Shown here one piece after another: positions 34,439 to 43,320 of a DNA stretch of 64,000 nucleotides (the first letter of the stretch is position 1; each line of letters starts with the position of its first letter). The translations under genes and the position numbers were made by a program. This stretch comes from Anaerolentibacter hominis (lineage in GTDB: Bacteria > Bacillota > Clostridia > Lachnospirales > Lachnospiraceae): the NCBI RefSeq assembly GCF_032380675.1, contig NZ_JAWDIX010000001.1, positions 1,054,001 to 1,118,000 of the forward strand, read 5' to 3'. The notes under the pieces were generated by a model. It made no database searches. It was not told the origin of the DNA and worked only from the letters and a program-made list of their open reading frames with translations.

Positions 34439-35118
34439 AAAGTTCATGTGCGGTTATAAGAGATCTGCTTCCGCTGTACTATGACCAGGTTTGCAGCAAG
34501 GAGAGCAGAGAGCTGGTGGAGGAACATGTAAAGGAATGTGAAGCATGCCGGGAGGAACTGGATAAAATGGGTAAGCCGGAACTGATACAGATGAAAGAAG
34601 GCGATCTGGAACAGGCAAAAGTACAGAGTTTAAAACACGTCAAAAAGAGAATACGGTGGAGAGGAATTATCATTGCTGGTGTCACGGCGGCGATTATCCT
34701 GGTATTGCTCATTACCGGTGCGTCTTATATGAAAACATCGATACGGCCGGTGGAATATAGTTCAAAGATTTCAGTAGAAATCGACGGTGCCGGCAATCTG
34801 TGTGCCTTCTTAAATGGTATGGACTATGACCGTGTAGTGTCAAAGACTGTGGTGAGAGAGGAGGATGGGAGAGAAGTATCGGATATATATTTTTACTTTT
34901 CTTCTTCTCTCTGGTCCAGAGTTTTTAACGGGAGCGGGGTGAGCAGCGCCAAATATGTAGTTGCCTATCAGAATATAGCACAGGAGCAGAAAAGCGGAGC
35001 AGACGGGGTCAGCCGGATTTATTATTTTACTGGTTCCTATGATGGGCTGGAAACCATGTCTGAGGAGGAGCGAAGCCGCGCTGCGGCCGATGCCGTGCTG
35101 CTCTTTGAAGCAGAGTAA
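34435..35118 (+). CDS. Membrane-bound zinc-finger anti-sigma factor
   Basis: A 227-residue protein. The N-terminal zf-HC2 domain shows CAVIRDLLPLYYDQ and EHVKECEACREEL (H-x3-C-x2-C), the usual zinc-binding anti-sigma fold. A basic stretch and one transmembrane helix (about residues 79-97: GIIIAGVTAAIILVLLITG) follow, leaving an extracytoplasmic C-terminal domain of about 125 residues of unknown fold that would sense the signal. It is coupled by a 4-nt overlap to the ECF sigma gene and should keep that sigma factor inactive. Confidence 0.85.
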   Translation: MKSSCAVIRDLLPLYYDQVCSKESRELVEEHVKECEACREELDKMGKPELIQMKEGDLEQAKVQSLKHVKKRIRWRGIIIAGVTAAIILVLLITGASYMKTSIRPVEYSSKISVEIDGAGNLCAFLNGMDYDRVVSKTVVREEDGREVSDIYFYFSSSLWSRVFNGSGVSSAKYVVAYQNIAQEQKSGADGVSRIYYFTGSYDGLETMSEEERSRAAADAVLLFEAE

Positions 35119-35146
35119 ATATATTTAATAAAATAGAGATCACAAC

Positions 35147-35188
35147 AATACACCTTTGCGGATGTTCTTGGATCGCAGGGGTGTATTT
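35147..35188 (+). terminator. Hairpin terminator after the anti-sigma gene
   Basis: AATACACC and GGTGTATT form the outer stem, extended by TTTGCG with CGCAGG. Only a short T run follows, so termination may be partial. Confidence 0.65.
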
Positions 35189-35365
35189 ATGCTCGCAAAG
35201 CATGCCGTCTTTGTTGCGGCGCTATCAGCTTTTATCACCTGAATCAGCTTAAAATACACTCATGATACAATCCGACATATGTCAATTTTTCGTTGTTTTA
35301 GACCAATGAGTATGATAAAATTGATCTATATATGAACAGAGTTTAATGGGGATAGGAGGATAAAT

Positions 35366-35605
35366 ATGAGAAGAAAAATGACGAGAGGACTGGCTGTATT
35401 TCTGGCTTGTTTGATTTTGTTTTCTCAGACCGGGGTATATGCGCTGGCCAGTGAAATTACAGAATGTACCTGCGGTGTTCAGGGGGATGAACCGCACGAT
35501 ATATCATGTCCGCTTTACGCTGAGGCAGATGTGACAGGACCGGTATGTACCTGTAAAAATACCGGGGGGGGGGGGTACACGAACCTGACTGTGCTCTTTA
35601 TATAA
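35366..35605 (+). CDS. Signal-peptide end of the phase-variable surface protein (out of frame with its body)
   Basis: A short frame behind ATAGGAGGATAA. It encodes a signal peptide (basic MRRKMTRG, then LAVFLACLILFSQTGVYALA) and a mature cysteine-rich start, CTCGVQGDEPHDISCPLY then VCTCKNT. At a run of 12 G (35564-35575) it enters a dead frame and stops at 35605. With one more G or two fewer, the frame would instead read VHEPDCALYI, which repeats the earlier EPHDISCPLY pattern, and run on into the large body gene. This internal similarity shows that the two frames are parts of one gene. In the state seen here the surface protein should be off. Confidence 0.85.
   Translation: MRRKMTRGLAVFLACLILFSQTGVYALASEITECTCGVQGDEPHDISCPLYAEADVTGPVCTCKNTGGGGYTNLTVLFI
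35564..35575 (+). repeat. Poly-G tract of 12 at the frame junction
   Basis: A homopolymer of 12 G within the coding sequence, 196-209 bp after the start codon. A count of 10 or 13 restores the frame; 11 or 12 breaks it. Such tracts change length by slipped-strand mispairing. Confidence 0.9.
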
Positions 35606-35664
35606 ACGAGGGAACGGATGCGGTAGACGGGACAGAGCCTGGGAATACGAGTACGTCTCCAGCA

Positions 35665-38600
35665 GTGGCTGAGGTCGAAGAAGCGATCCGCAGCCTGCCG
35701 GAGCGTGCTGTAGTAGAAAGCCTGGAACCGGAAGAAAAAAGGACAGTTTATGACCAGATTATACTGATCCGCCAGAAAATTGAACTGCTGAATGCGGAAG
35801 AAGCGGCTTTGATTGATGTATCCCTTTTGGATAAGATGCAGGAAGCAGAGCAGGCGGCTGAGACAGCGGCAGCGGATGATGCTGCGAAGACCAGCGGGGT
35901 GACGCTTGGGGATGCTGCCAGCGGGGCAGCTTACCAGGATTTATACGCGATTTTTAATGATCCGGATATCGAGGGAGATGTAACGGTTACTCTGTTGTCT
36001 GATAGTACGACTGTAACATCGGAATCGAAAGGGATTCTAAAGATACCGGAACACTTTACGTCCCTGAGCTTACAGGCGGATGCTGCATATGAACTGGAGA
36101 TTCATGATGGCAGATATACGACGCCGTACAGTTCACTATTTGCAAATGGACGTAATTTAACTATAGGAGAAAATGTTACGATATCAAGTTATACGGACCT
36201 TTTTGGGGGCGGATATAAAGAGGAAGCTGCGGGGAATCCTCAGATTATAATCAATGGAACGGTGCGGGGCAGTATTTATGGAGGCGGTTTGAACGGTACG
36301 CTCAGGGGAAATCCTTCGATTTTGGTGAATGGACGTGCAGTTTATATCTATGGAGGTGGATATGCCGGCGGCAAACCGTCTGATTTCTCTGAAAATACTG
36401 AAGCAAAAGTTGAGGGCAGTGTAGAGATTGTATTATCAGAAAGTGGATCTTCCAGAAAAGTTTATGGCGGCGGATTGGCGGAAGTAATCAATACAGATAT
36501 TCTGGATGGCGAGATACATTATGGTGCTTCAGCTGATGTTTCGGGAGATATTTTAATTGACTTTAATGGAAAAGCAGATCAGATCGTCGGAGGCGGGAAA
36601 GCTGGTGATAGTTATATTACAGCTAATACGGCTTATGATGTGACAGCCGACGTGGGCGGAAATATTTCTGTTGTATTCAGAGCTGACAGCCGGAGCGATG
36701 GTACGAGTGGTATGAATTTGTACGGCGGCGGCTACGTTGAGACTTATGTAGGGTCTGCGGGGATGTTCAGAGCGCAGGCAAATGTTTCAGGAAATGTGTC
36801 TATTCAAATAGAAGATGAGGCGGATCTTTCAAAAGTTTCCAATACTCCTACGAATTTTATGACCTTAGTGGGAGGAGGCTTTGCGACAGGAACAAATGCG
36901 ACAGCAAATGTAGAAAATAATACGTCCATTTCTACCAGCCGGCCTTGTATGGAAAATGCAATGGGTATCGTTGGCGGCGGGTATGCCAATCGCGGCGGAA
37001 CTGCAAATGTGACAGGCCAGTCCAGCGTCCGAATTCGGAAAGCGGTCGGACAGGGGACTAAGTATAAAAATGCTTACGGTGTTATCGGAGGAGGTTTTGC
37101 CGGTCGGTATTCTGCTTCTGGGGTTACTATGCGAAGCGTAGCAAATGTGGGTAGTACGGAAGTTACGATCGAGAGCGGAGCGGTATTAACTTCTGATATT
37201 ATTTATGGCATATCTATTTTAGGAGGAGGCTATGCTAGTGGAAATACCGCTCTTACAGGGGAAGATTCCTATGACAGCCTTCCTGTACAGGCAGATGTCC
37301 TTGGTGATACCTCTGTTATTGTTCAGGACGGAGCAATTGTCCGTAATAATATATTCGGCGGCGGTATGGTATTAAATCGTGGACAGGTGGATGTGCACGG
37401 AAATACATCGGTTCATATTGGTAATAATTGCACCATAACGAAGGCAATTTATGGTGGAGGCTACGTGAGAAATGTAAGTAATGCCACGGAATATGCCGGA
37501 ATCCCAACCAGATCTGCCGATATTAAGGGCACAGCATCTGTAGTTGTTGAAAATACTGCAGTTACGTCTGCATATGGCGGAGGGTATGCTAGTGTTGCCT
37601 ATGGAAGCGCTGACGTTGGCAGCGTTATGATGAACTTTATGAACAGCAACCTTCTTAACGGCTGGATATATGGCGGGGGCCATGCCCAGATAGCGGGAAC
37701 TTCAGAGTATCCTACAACTGCCAATGTGCTGGGGGATGTAACAGTAACTATGAAACTGGACGGATCAACTGCATATGTAGTCATTGCAGGAGGAGAAGGG
37801 AGTGACAGCGATACTGATAAGGATACAATTAAGGCAGATGTGTTGGGTAGGGCAATACTGTATGCAGAAGGTGGTAAAATAGAATATGCCTATGCCAGCG
37901 GAAGATTTTATAATTCGATTGCTGAGTCAGAATTACATTTGAATAATATGATGATTGAATACTTAAATATTGCCTGGGATAGCAGCCAAACAACCTTTGG
38001 CAAAGATGCTGTGCTTGTATGCGAAGGGGATGTGAGTATACCGCAGATTTCTTCTTTTCAGGACATACGTGTGATGGAAAATGCAGTATTATCTTTAACC
38101 AGAGCTGAATGGCCGCTAAGTGGTGTAGGAGATATAAACTTATCAAAAGGAAGTAATATTATTTTTACAAGCTCCAGTCTGGATTCTGGTGGCTGGAATG
38201 GTCCCATTTTAGGTGGCAGCCTGTCCGGTGAGGGTGCTATTGAGATGCCGGCAGGAAAATACTTCTACATTTTCGGCAGTGTTTCCGGAGAGCATGAACT
38301 GCTTTTAAATGGCACAGTAAATGTTGGAAATGTTTGTGTTACAGCTGCCCAGGGAGGCGATGGAGAATTTGTTTACCATGGCGCGGGGCTGGCTTTAAGA
38401 AAAAACATATATGAATCGGGAAGCCGAACCTGGAGTATTGCCAAAGCCTATACCATTGATGCGAGTGTAGACGGAGGACATGGTTCTGTTAATCCATCGG
38501 GAAAGGTATCCGCATTGGAAGCAAGCAGCCCTACCTTTGAGTTTGCGCCGGATGACGGCTATAAAGTAGCGGAGGTGTTGGTTGACGGCGAAAAGAAAGC

Positions 38601-39879
38601 TGTGGCAAACAGCTATACCTTCGATTCCGTATCCAAAGATCACACTCTGACAGTTCGCTTTGATCTGCTGACCCATAAGGATGTTGAAGATGCGGTGGAG
38701 AACATCACGCCCCCTGCCACGGATCAGAATCAGCATAAAGAGGATGTGCTGGACGCCAAGATTGCCTATGAACAGTTGACAGAAGATGAAAAGAAAGACA
38801 TGTCGAAAGACCATCTTGAAGAGCTGGATAAAAAATTAGGAGAACTGCCTGAGATTGATATCAAGGTGGAGAAGCATGTACAGATTTCGTCCGATGTGGA
38901 GATAGATAATCTCCATACGCTGTCAGGCGCGATCACCCTTGACGAAGCAAAAGATCTGCAGGATGGCAAAATATCAAAGATTGCATTGAAGGTGGTTGTA
39001 GCTCCGGTTACACCAGGAAGCCAGATACTTCCTTCGGATACAGACTATGATATAGGTCTGCATATGGATGTGTCTGTAGTGAAACAGATCGACGGAGGAC
39101 AGGAGCAGAAAGTGACCTCTCTGCCAAGGCCGATCCGGATGGTGTTTGATATCCCTGGGGATTTGCAGGCCGCAGGCCGTGTCTTTGTACTGTTATATAA
39201 GCACAATGGAATAGTGCAGACGCTTGCCGACCTGGATACGGACGATACGACTCTTACAGCAGAGAGCAGTGAATTTTCTTCCTATGCCATTGGATATTCC
39301 GGCGGTGTCGCAACGTACACCGTATCCTTTGACAGCCAGGGAGGGTCAGCGGTTGCCGCACTGACTAACGTGCCGGTGAACAGCCGGATTGCTGCCCCCA
39401 CGGTTCCGATAAAGAATGGATATCGGTTTGTGGGCTGGTTTAGGGAAGCTGCCTGTATCACGGAATGGCAGTTTAGTTCTGACACCGTAACGGGAAGCTT
39501 GACACTTTATGCGAAATGGGAGCAGTCACAGAATTTCCCGATTGTACCGATTATTCCTCCCAATCCGGATCAACCGGATGAACCAGATCAACCGGATGAA
39601 CCAGACAAACCAGGAAAACCAGGAAAACCAGACAAACCTGATAAACCAGGAAAGCCGGTAAAACCTGATAAGCCAGATCAAACCGACAATAAACCGAATG
39701 AAACAGGAAATAAAAGTATTGGAAAAAATCCTGGCAGCAGTCAGGAAAATCAGATTCCAAAGACTTCGGATGAATCTGCCCCTGTTTTCTGGACGCGCCT
39801 GTGTCTGCTGTCGGGAATCGCTTTGTGTCTGTTTGTTTGCAAGAAGCTTTTGGTAAAGGATAAAAATAAAGAAGTATAG
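35665..39879 (+). CDS. Giant cell-wall-anchored surface protein, beta-helix-like repeats, InlB repeat and sortase signal
   Basis: The body is 1404 residues from the first ATG-like start, though the open frame goes back to 35557, joined to the signal peptide fragment above by the poly-G tract. Parts in order: an acidic helical start (EEAIRSLPERAVV), then about fourteen glycine-rich repeats each with a GGG(Y/F/L)A core (for example YGGGYAGG, VGGGFATG, IGGGFAGR) between residues about 160 and 740, as in right-handed beta-helix adhesins; a domain with GYKVAEVLVDG; a helical ALTEDEKKD-like stretch; an InlB-type repeat (YTVSFDSQGGS ... GWFREAACITEW ... LYAKW) near residue 1225; a proline-rich wall spacer of P-D-K-P-G-K-P units; IPKTSDE as a sortase signal; one helix; and a basic tail. 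It is likely an adhesin. No start codon with a ribosome binding site lies at 35665. Confidence 0.88.
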   Translation: MAEVEEAIRSLPERAVVESLEPEEKRTVYDQIILIRQKIELLNAEEAALIDVSLLDKMQEAEQAAETAAADDAAKTSGVTLGDAASGAAYQDLYAIFNDPDIEGDVTVTLLSDSTTVTSESKGILKIPEHFTSLSLQADAAYELEIHDGRYTTPYSSLFANGRNLTIGENVTISSYTDLFGGGYKEEAAGNPQIIINGTVRGSIYGGGLNGTLRGNPSILVNGRAVYIYGGGYAGGKPSDFSENTEAKVEGSVEIVLSESGSSRKVYGGGLAEVINTDILDGEIHYGASADVSGDILIDFNGKADQIVGGGKAGDSYITANTAYDVTADVGGNISVVFRADSRSDGTSGMNLYGGGYVETYVGSAGMFRAQANVSGNVSIQIEDEADLSKVSNTPTNFMTLVGGGFATGTNATANVENNTSISTSRPCMENAMGIVGGGYANRGGTANVTGQSSVRIRKAVGQGTKYKNAYGVIGGGFAGRYSASGVTMRSVANVGSTEVTIESGAVLTSDIIYGISILGGGYASGNTALTGEDSYDSLPVQADVLGDTSVIVQDGAIVRNNIFGGGMVLNRGQVDVHGNTSVHIGNNCTITKAIYGGGYVRNVSNATEYAGIPTRSADIKGTASVVVENTAVTSAYGGGYASVAYGSADVGSVMMNFMNSNLLNGWIYGGGHAQIAGTSEYPTTANVLGDVTVTMKLDGSTAYVVIAGGEGSDSDTDKDTIKADVLGRAILYAEGGKIEYAYASGRFYNSIAESELHLNNMMIEYLNIAWDSSQTTFGKDAVLVCEGDVSIPQISSFQDIRVMENAVLSLTRAEWPLSGVGDINLSKGSNIIFTSSSLDSGGWNGPILGGSLSGEGAIEMPAGKYFYIFGSVSGEHELLLNGTVNVGNVCVTAAQGGDGEFVYHGAGLALRKNIYESGSRTWSIAKAYTIDASVDGGHGSVNPSGKVSALEASSPTFEFAPDDGYKVAEVLVDGEKKAVANSYTFDSVSKDHTLTVRFDLLTHKDVEDAVENITPPATDQNQHKEDVLDAKIAYEQLTEDEKKDMSKDHLEELDKKLGELPEIDIKVEKHVQISSDVEIDNLHTLSGAITLDEAKDLQDGKISKIALKVVVAPVTPGSQILPSDTDYDIGLHMDVSVVKQIDGGQEQKVTSLPRPIRMVFDIPGDLQAAGRVFVLLYKHNGIVQTLADLDTDDTTLTAESSEFSSYAIGYSGGVATYTVSFDSQGGSAVAALTNVPVNSRIAAPTVPIKNGYRFVGWFREAACITEWQFSSDTVTGSLTLYAKWEQSQNFPIVPIIPPNPDQPDEPDQPDEPDKPGKPGKPDKPDKPGKPVKPDKPDQTDNKPNETGNKSIGKNPGSSQENQIPKTSDESAPVFWTRLCLLSGIALCLFVCKKLLVKDKNKEV

Positions 39880-39900
39880 AGAATTATAGCTGAGTGTGTA

Positions 39901-39933
39901 AAGAGCCGCTGCGATCGCAGCGGCTCTTATTGT
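39901..39933. terminator. Terminator between the surface protein and upp
   Basis: A perfect 28-nt palindrome, AAGAGCCGCTGCG/CGCAGCGGCTCTT, between convergent genes. T runs are short, but the position suits a shared terminator. Confidence 0.8.
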
Positions 39934-39983
39934 TACAATCAGACGGAACGCTTCGCGAGCCATCGTTTATAAAAAGGCTATTA

Positions 39984-40613
39984 CTATTTCGTTCCATAAA
40001 TCCGATCACCCGCATCTCCAAGGCCCGGAAGAATATAACCATGCTCGTTGAGCCTCTCATCCATGCAGCCGATATAGATGTCCACATCCGGATGTTCTGA
40101 GGCCAGACGCTTTACCCCTTCCGGTGCGGCGATCAGGCACAGAAAATGGATTCTGCGGATTCCCCTGGCTTTCAGACGGTTGATGGCGGCAGTTGCGGAG
40201 CCGCCCGTTGCCAGCATGGGATCTACGACGAAAATCTCCCGGTCAGCGGCATCAGAGGGAAGCTTGCAGAAGTATTCTACCGGTTCCAGTGTTTCCTCAT
40301 TCCGGTACATACCGATATGTCCAACTTTGGCATTTGGGATTAATGTCAGGATACCGTCTGCCATGTGCAGCCCGGCACGCAGAATAGGTACGATACAGAG
40401 TTTTTTTCCTGCAATTTCTTTTACTGTTGTCTTCACAAGAGGTGTCTCGATTTCAAGATCGGCTAACGGCAGCTCTCTGGTGGCTTCATAACAGATCAGC
40501 ATCGCCACTTCCGCCACAAGATCACGGAATTCCTTGGTGGAAGTTGTCTTAACACGCATGATACCGATTTTGTGCTGAATCAGCGGATGGTCCATTACTA
40601 CAATTTTACCCAT
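39984..40613 (-). CDS. upp: Uracil phosphoribosyltransferase
   Basis: A 209-residue enzyme making UMP from uracil and PRPP. Start at 40613, where ATG is 7 nt after GGAGGAG; an upstream in-frame ATG at 40628 overlaps that site. Markers: MDHPLIQHKIGIMR at the start, PILRAGLHMADGIL, the PRPP loop as VVDPMLATGGSATAAI near residue 128, and the C-terminal GLGDAGDRIYGTK, which forms the uracil-binding end. It is the partner of the uracil permease at 571-1860. It is transcribed alone towards the surface protein terminator. Confidence 0.96.
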   Translation of the reverse strand: MGKIVVMDHPLIQHKIGIMRVKTTSTKEFRDLVAEVAMLICYEATRELPLADLEIETPLVKTTVKEIAGKKLCIVPILRAGLHMADGILTLIPNAKVGHIGMYRNEETLEPVEYFCKLPSDAADREIFVVDPMLATGGSATAAINRLKARGIRRIHFLCLIAAPEGVKRLASEHPDVDIYIGCMDERLNEHGYILPGLGDAGDRIYGTK

Positions 40614-40898
40614 TATAATCTCCTCCATAGTAAAATAAACTAGAAATAGTATACCACTGTTTGTCCGGTGATAAAAGACTTTTCCATGTAATTACCGGTA
40701 CAAAATCCCTTTTGTTGCAGGCTCTGGAAAAATCTTGTAAAATAAGAGGGAAGAGTTTCGCACTGCAGAAATGGTGATATACTATTGTGAGGATAAAATT
40801 TTCTGCTTATCCGGACTGCGCCGGTTTCCGGGGTTTTGGACAGGGCGTTGGAAAAGCTTCGGCTTCCGGGCAGACAGGAGGAAAGAAGGTGATATTAT

Positions 40899-41351
40899 TT
40901 GTCAGGAGTATTTAAAAAATTGCTGAGCCGGGAACTGGGCAAAAGAAATTATGATAAATACTTTTTTTATTACCAGAAATTGATTGCAGACGGGCAATAT
41001 GATTATAGAGTTACGGATCAGGCGGATATTTACAGAGATATCTATAAATATCTGAAAGATAATTCTCTTCCTTCTCTGATGGAAAAGGAGGAGCGGCTGG
41101 CGGATGCCATGGTGACAGCGCTGCGGATCAGCCGGACATTTGCATTTGTTTTGACTTTCTATATTATCGCTGTTATATTTGTATTAACAAGACAATTTCC
41201 GGCGGTAATTACCGTTGGAGCGGTGCTGGCGATGACGGTCTGCATGCTGCTGAAAGCCTATGAATTTGTGCTGAATAAATATTGCTTTATCGACGCGCAT
41301 ATTCTTCTGATCTATCAGAAGGTGCTGAATGAACTGCTGACTGAGAAATAA
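40899..41351 (+). CDS. Hypothetical protein with two membrane segments
   Basis: A 150-residue protein with TTG start at 40899, behind AGAAGGTGA. No family was recognised. An N-terminal soluble part rich in tyrosine and charged residues (NYDKYFFYYQKLIAD, YRDIYKYLKDN) is followed by two hydrophobic segments (about residues 81-97 and 102-120) and a C-terminal helix. It lies 38 bp before a racemase gene and may share its transcript. A membrane scaffold or regulator is possible, but nothing in the sequence points to a reaction. Confidence 0.7.
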   Translation: MSGVFKKLLSRELGKRNYDKYFFYYQKLIADGQYDYRVTDQADIYRDIYKYLKDNSLPSLMEKEERLADAMVTALRISRTFAFVLTFYIIAVIFVLTRQFPAVITVGAVLAMTVCMLLKAYEFVLNKYCFIDAHILLIYQKVLNELLTEK

Positions 41352-41389
41352 CCGCCGGACGTCAAACAAGGGAAGGCACGGGTATACAA

Positions 41390-42079
41390 ATGAAGACAAT
41401 AGGCCTGATCGGAGGCATGAGCTGGGAAAGTACAGTAGGTTACTATCAGATCGTAAATACGGTGATCAAGGAGAAACTGGGCGGGCTTCACTCTGCAAAA
41501 TGTGTTCTCTACAGCGTGGATTTTCAGGAAATTGAAGTCTGTCAGGCGAACGGCGAGTGGGAAAAGAGCGGGGAGATCCTTTCGGAGGCGGCGTTGAGCC
41601 TTGAGCGCGCCGGGGCTGATTTTATCGTGATCTGTACTAACACGATGCACAAAGTGGCAGAGCAGATTGGCAGAAAGATCGCCATCCCGATCCTGCACAT
41701 CGCGGAAGTGACTGCGGATGAACTGACAGAGCAGAAGATTCAGAGAGTGGGGCTTCTCGGTACGAAGTATACGATGGAGCAGGATTTTTATAAGGAAAAA
41801 CTCATTGAACGGGGCATTGAAGTGGTTGTGCCGGAGGAAGCAGACCGGACGATTGTAAACGATACGATATATCAGGAACTGTGCCTGGGAATTATTAAGG
41901 AAGAGTCCAGAGAGAAATTTCTGGCCATCATAGAGAAGCTTAAGAAAAACGGAGCCCAGGGAGTGATCCTTGGCTGTACCGAAATCGGCATGCTGGTAAA
42001 GCAGGAAGATACCGATACGCCGCTGTTTGACACGACATTGATTCATGCCAGAAGAGCGGCGCTCTATGCGATAGACTAA
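41390..42079 (+). CDS. Aspartate/glutamate racemase family protein
   Basis: A 229-residue cofactor-independent racemase of the Asp/Glu/hydantoin family. It opens MKTIGLIGGMSWEST, the classic aspartate racemase signature, and keeps the two catalytic cysteines: ICTNTMHKVA near residue 82 and ILGCTEIGML near residue 193. It would interconvert L- and D-aspartate or a related amino acid. RacD/YgeA-type length and motifs match. AAGGGAAGG precedes ATG 41390. It is not next to peptidoglycan genes, so a metabolic role is as likely as a wall role. Confidence 0.9.
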   Translation: MKTIGLIGGMSWESTVGYYQIVNTVIKEKLGGLHSAKCVLYSVDFQEIEVCQANGEWEKSGEILSEAALSLERAGADFIVICTNTMHKVAEQIGRKIAIPILHIAEVTADELTEQKIQRVGLLGTKYTMEQDFYKEKLIERGIEVVVPEEADRTIVNDTIYQELCLGIIKEESREKFLAIIEKLKKNGAQGVILGCTEIGMLVKQEDTDTPLFDTTLIHARRAALYAID

Positions 42080-42101
42080 AATCAGGAAAATATAATAGCT
42101 G

Positions 42102-42143
42102 CAGGCTTATCCATTTATTTGAGATGGGTAAGCCTGTTTTTTT
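42102..42143 (+). terminator. Terminator after the racemase
   Basis: CAGGCTTATCCAT pairs with ATGGGTAAGCCTG, followed by seven T; the T run merges with repeat copy B. Confidence 0.93.
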
Positions 42144-42159
42144 ATCATGGAAGTAGATA
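42142..42159 (+). repeat. Dispersed structured repeat, copy B (left end only)
   Basis: An 18-bp match to the left end of the family (TTATCATGGAAGTAGATA). The following bases differ but contain AGCGT and ACGCT, which could form a stem like that of the full copies. It again sits at the T run of a terminator. Confidence 0.75.
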
Positions 42160-42212
42160 GCGTCGGCTAAGATGACTACGCTCGCGCAAAGTGTGAAATA
42201 TCCTGAAAAATA

Positions 42213-42241
42213 TTGAAAAGTTTTTTCATCTGCTCTATAAT
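42213..42241 (+). promoter_or_regulatory. Promoter of the sugar isomerase-ribokinase operon
   Basis: TTGAAA (42213-42218), 17-bp spacer, TATAAT (42236-42241). Confidence 0.8.
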
Positions 42242-42291
42242 AATAGCATTAGACTTACATAAAACAGTTGTTCCGGACCAACGCCGCGAAT

Positions 42292-42336
42292 CCGCCCGGC
42301 AGACATCCGGTTAAGATGTCTTTAAGGTCAGGGCGG
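42292..42336 (+). promoter_or_regulatory. Structured leader element before the isomerase gene
   Basis: CCGCCC (42292-42297) pairs with GGGCGG (42331-42336), enclosing a second stem AGACATC/GATGTCT. No T run follows directly. No known riboswitch was recognised. Confidence 0.45.
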
Positions 42337-42386
42337 TTCTTACTTATGCGCGGGAAGCCTGTGAACGGGAAAGGCAGGGCAGAGCA

Positions 42387-43319
42387 GTGAAATACGCAAC
42401 CAGAATAAATTCCTTTTTAGGTGCTGGAGATACGATATCCGGGGCGCTGGAAAAGATCGGCAGAATTTCCGGAATTGAGTATGTGGACTTAAATTATCCG
42501 GAACATTTTCAGGAATTGCCGAAGGAGCAGATGAAAGAAAAACTGGCGGAAAATAACCTGAAAGTCAGTGCGGTCAATCTCCGGTTCCGGAAGAAATTCA
42601 GAGACGGTGAATTTGGTAATATTGATGAAGAAATTTCAAGAGATGCTGTCAAATTGTGCCGGGAGGCAATCCAGGTCTGTGAGTATCTGGAGGGGACTCA
42701 GATTATTATATGGCTGGGATACGACGGCTACGATTACTCCTTCCAGATTCAATATGAAGAGGTGTGGGATAAGCTGGTTGCAGCATTCCGGGAGATCTGT
42801 GCGGCAACCAGTCTGCCTGTCAGCATTGAATACAAACCATACGAAGAACGTGTCCATGCCTATCTGGACAGCTATGGCACTACCCGGCTGATGGTACAGG
42901 AGGTGGGCAAACAGAACCTGGGGATGACGCTTGATTTCTGCCATATGCTGATGAAGGGAGAGAACCCGGCGTTTGCCGCCGCGATGCTGCTGCGGGACGG
43001 GAAGCTCTTTACTGTTCATTTGAACGACGGCGAGGGAAATACCGACGACGGGCTGATCGTGGGCAGCGTTCACCTCTGGAAGACGGTGGAGCTGTTCTAT
43101 TACCTGAAAAAATATGAGTATGACGGAATTATTTATTTTGATACTTTTCCTAAAATTCAGCATACGGAGGAAGAGTGCAGGGCCAATGTGGACATGTGCA
43201 GGAGAATCGAGGAAATGATCGGCCGTGTGGGACTGGATTATATCGCTGATGTGATCAGGCAGAACAGCGTGCCGGCGATTGCAGCCATGATGAGCCGTAT
43301 GCTGGCCGGGGAGGTATAG
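42387..43319 (+). CDS. Sugar phosphate isomerase/epimerase family protein
   Basis: A 310-residue TIM barrel of the xylose-isomerase-like/AP-endonuclease-2 superfamily. Likely metal ligands: the glutamate in VSIEYKPYE near residue 154, the Asp-His pair in MTLDFCHMLMKG near residue 189, the HLNDGEGN loop near 214 and the late YFDTFPK near 252. The group includes epimerases and isomerases for unusual ketoses. It is the first gene of an operon with ribokinase and a DeoR regulator but has no transporter with it. The substrate is probably a pentose or hexose of the ribose/rhamnose type; this is inference from neighbours. Confidence 0.82.
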   Translation: MKYATRINSFLGAGDTISGALEKIGRISGIEYVDLNYPEHFQELPKEQMKEKLAENNLKVSAVNLRFRKKFRDGEFGNIDEEISRDAVKLCREAIQVCEYLEGTQIIIWLGYDGYDYSFQIQYEEVWDKLVAAFREICAATSLPVSIEYKPYEERVHAYLDSYGTTRLMVQEVGKQNLGMTLDFCHMLMKGENPAFAAAMLLRDGKLFTVHLNDGEGNTDDGLIVGSVHLWKTVELFYYLKKYEYDGIIYFDTFPKIQHTEEECRANVDMCRRIEEMIGRVGLDYIADVIRQNSVPAIAAMMSRMLAGEV

Positions 43320-43320
43320 G

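Noticed and set aside
34435..34712. Minus-strand ORF in the anti-sigma gene and similar long antisense frames over hisS, hemZ and the ABC transporter
   Set aside because: They lie wholly within strongly supported genes and have no ribosome binding site or family motif.
39526..39963. Minus-strand ORFs opposite the proline-rich wall spacer
   Set aside because: Antisense shadow of the P-D-K-P-G-K-P repeats; very biased composition, no ribosome binding site.
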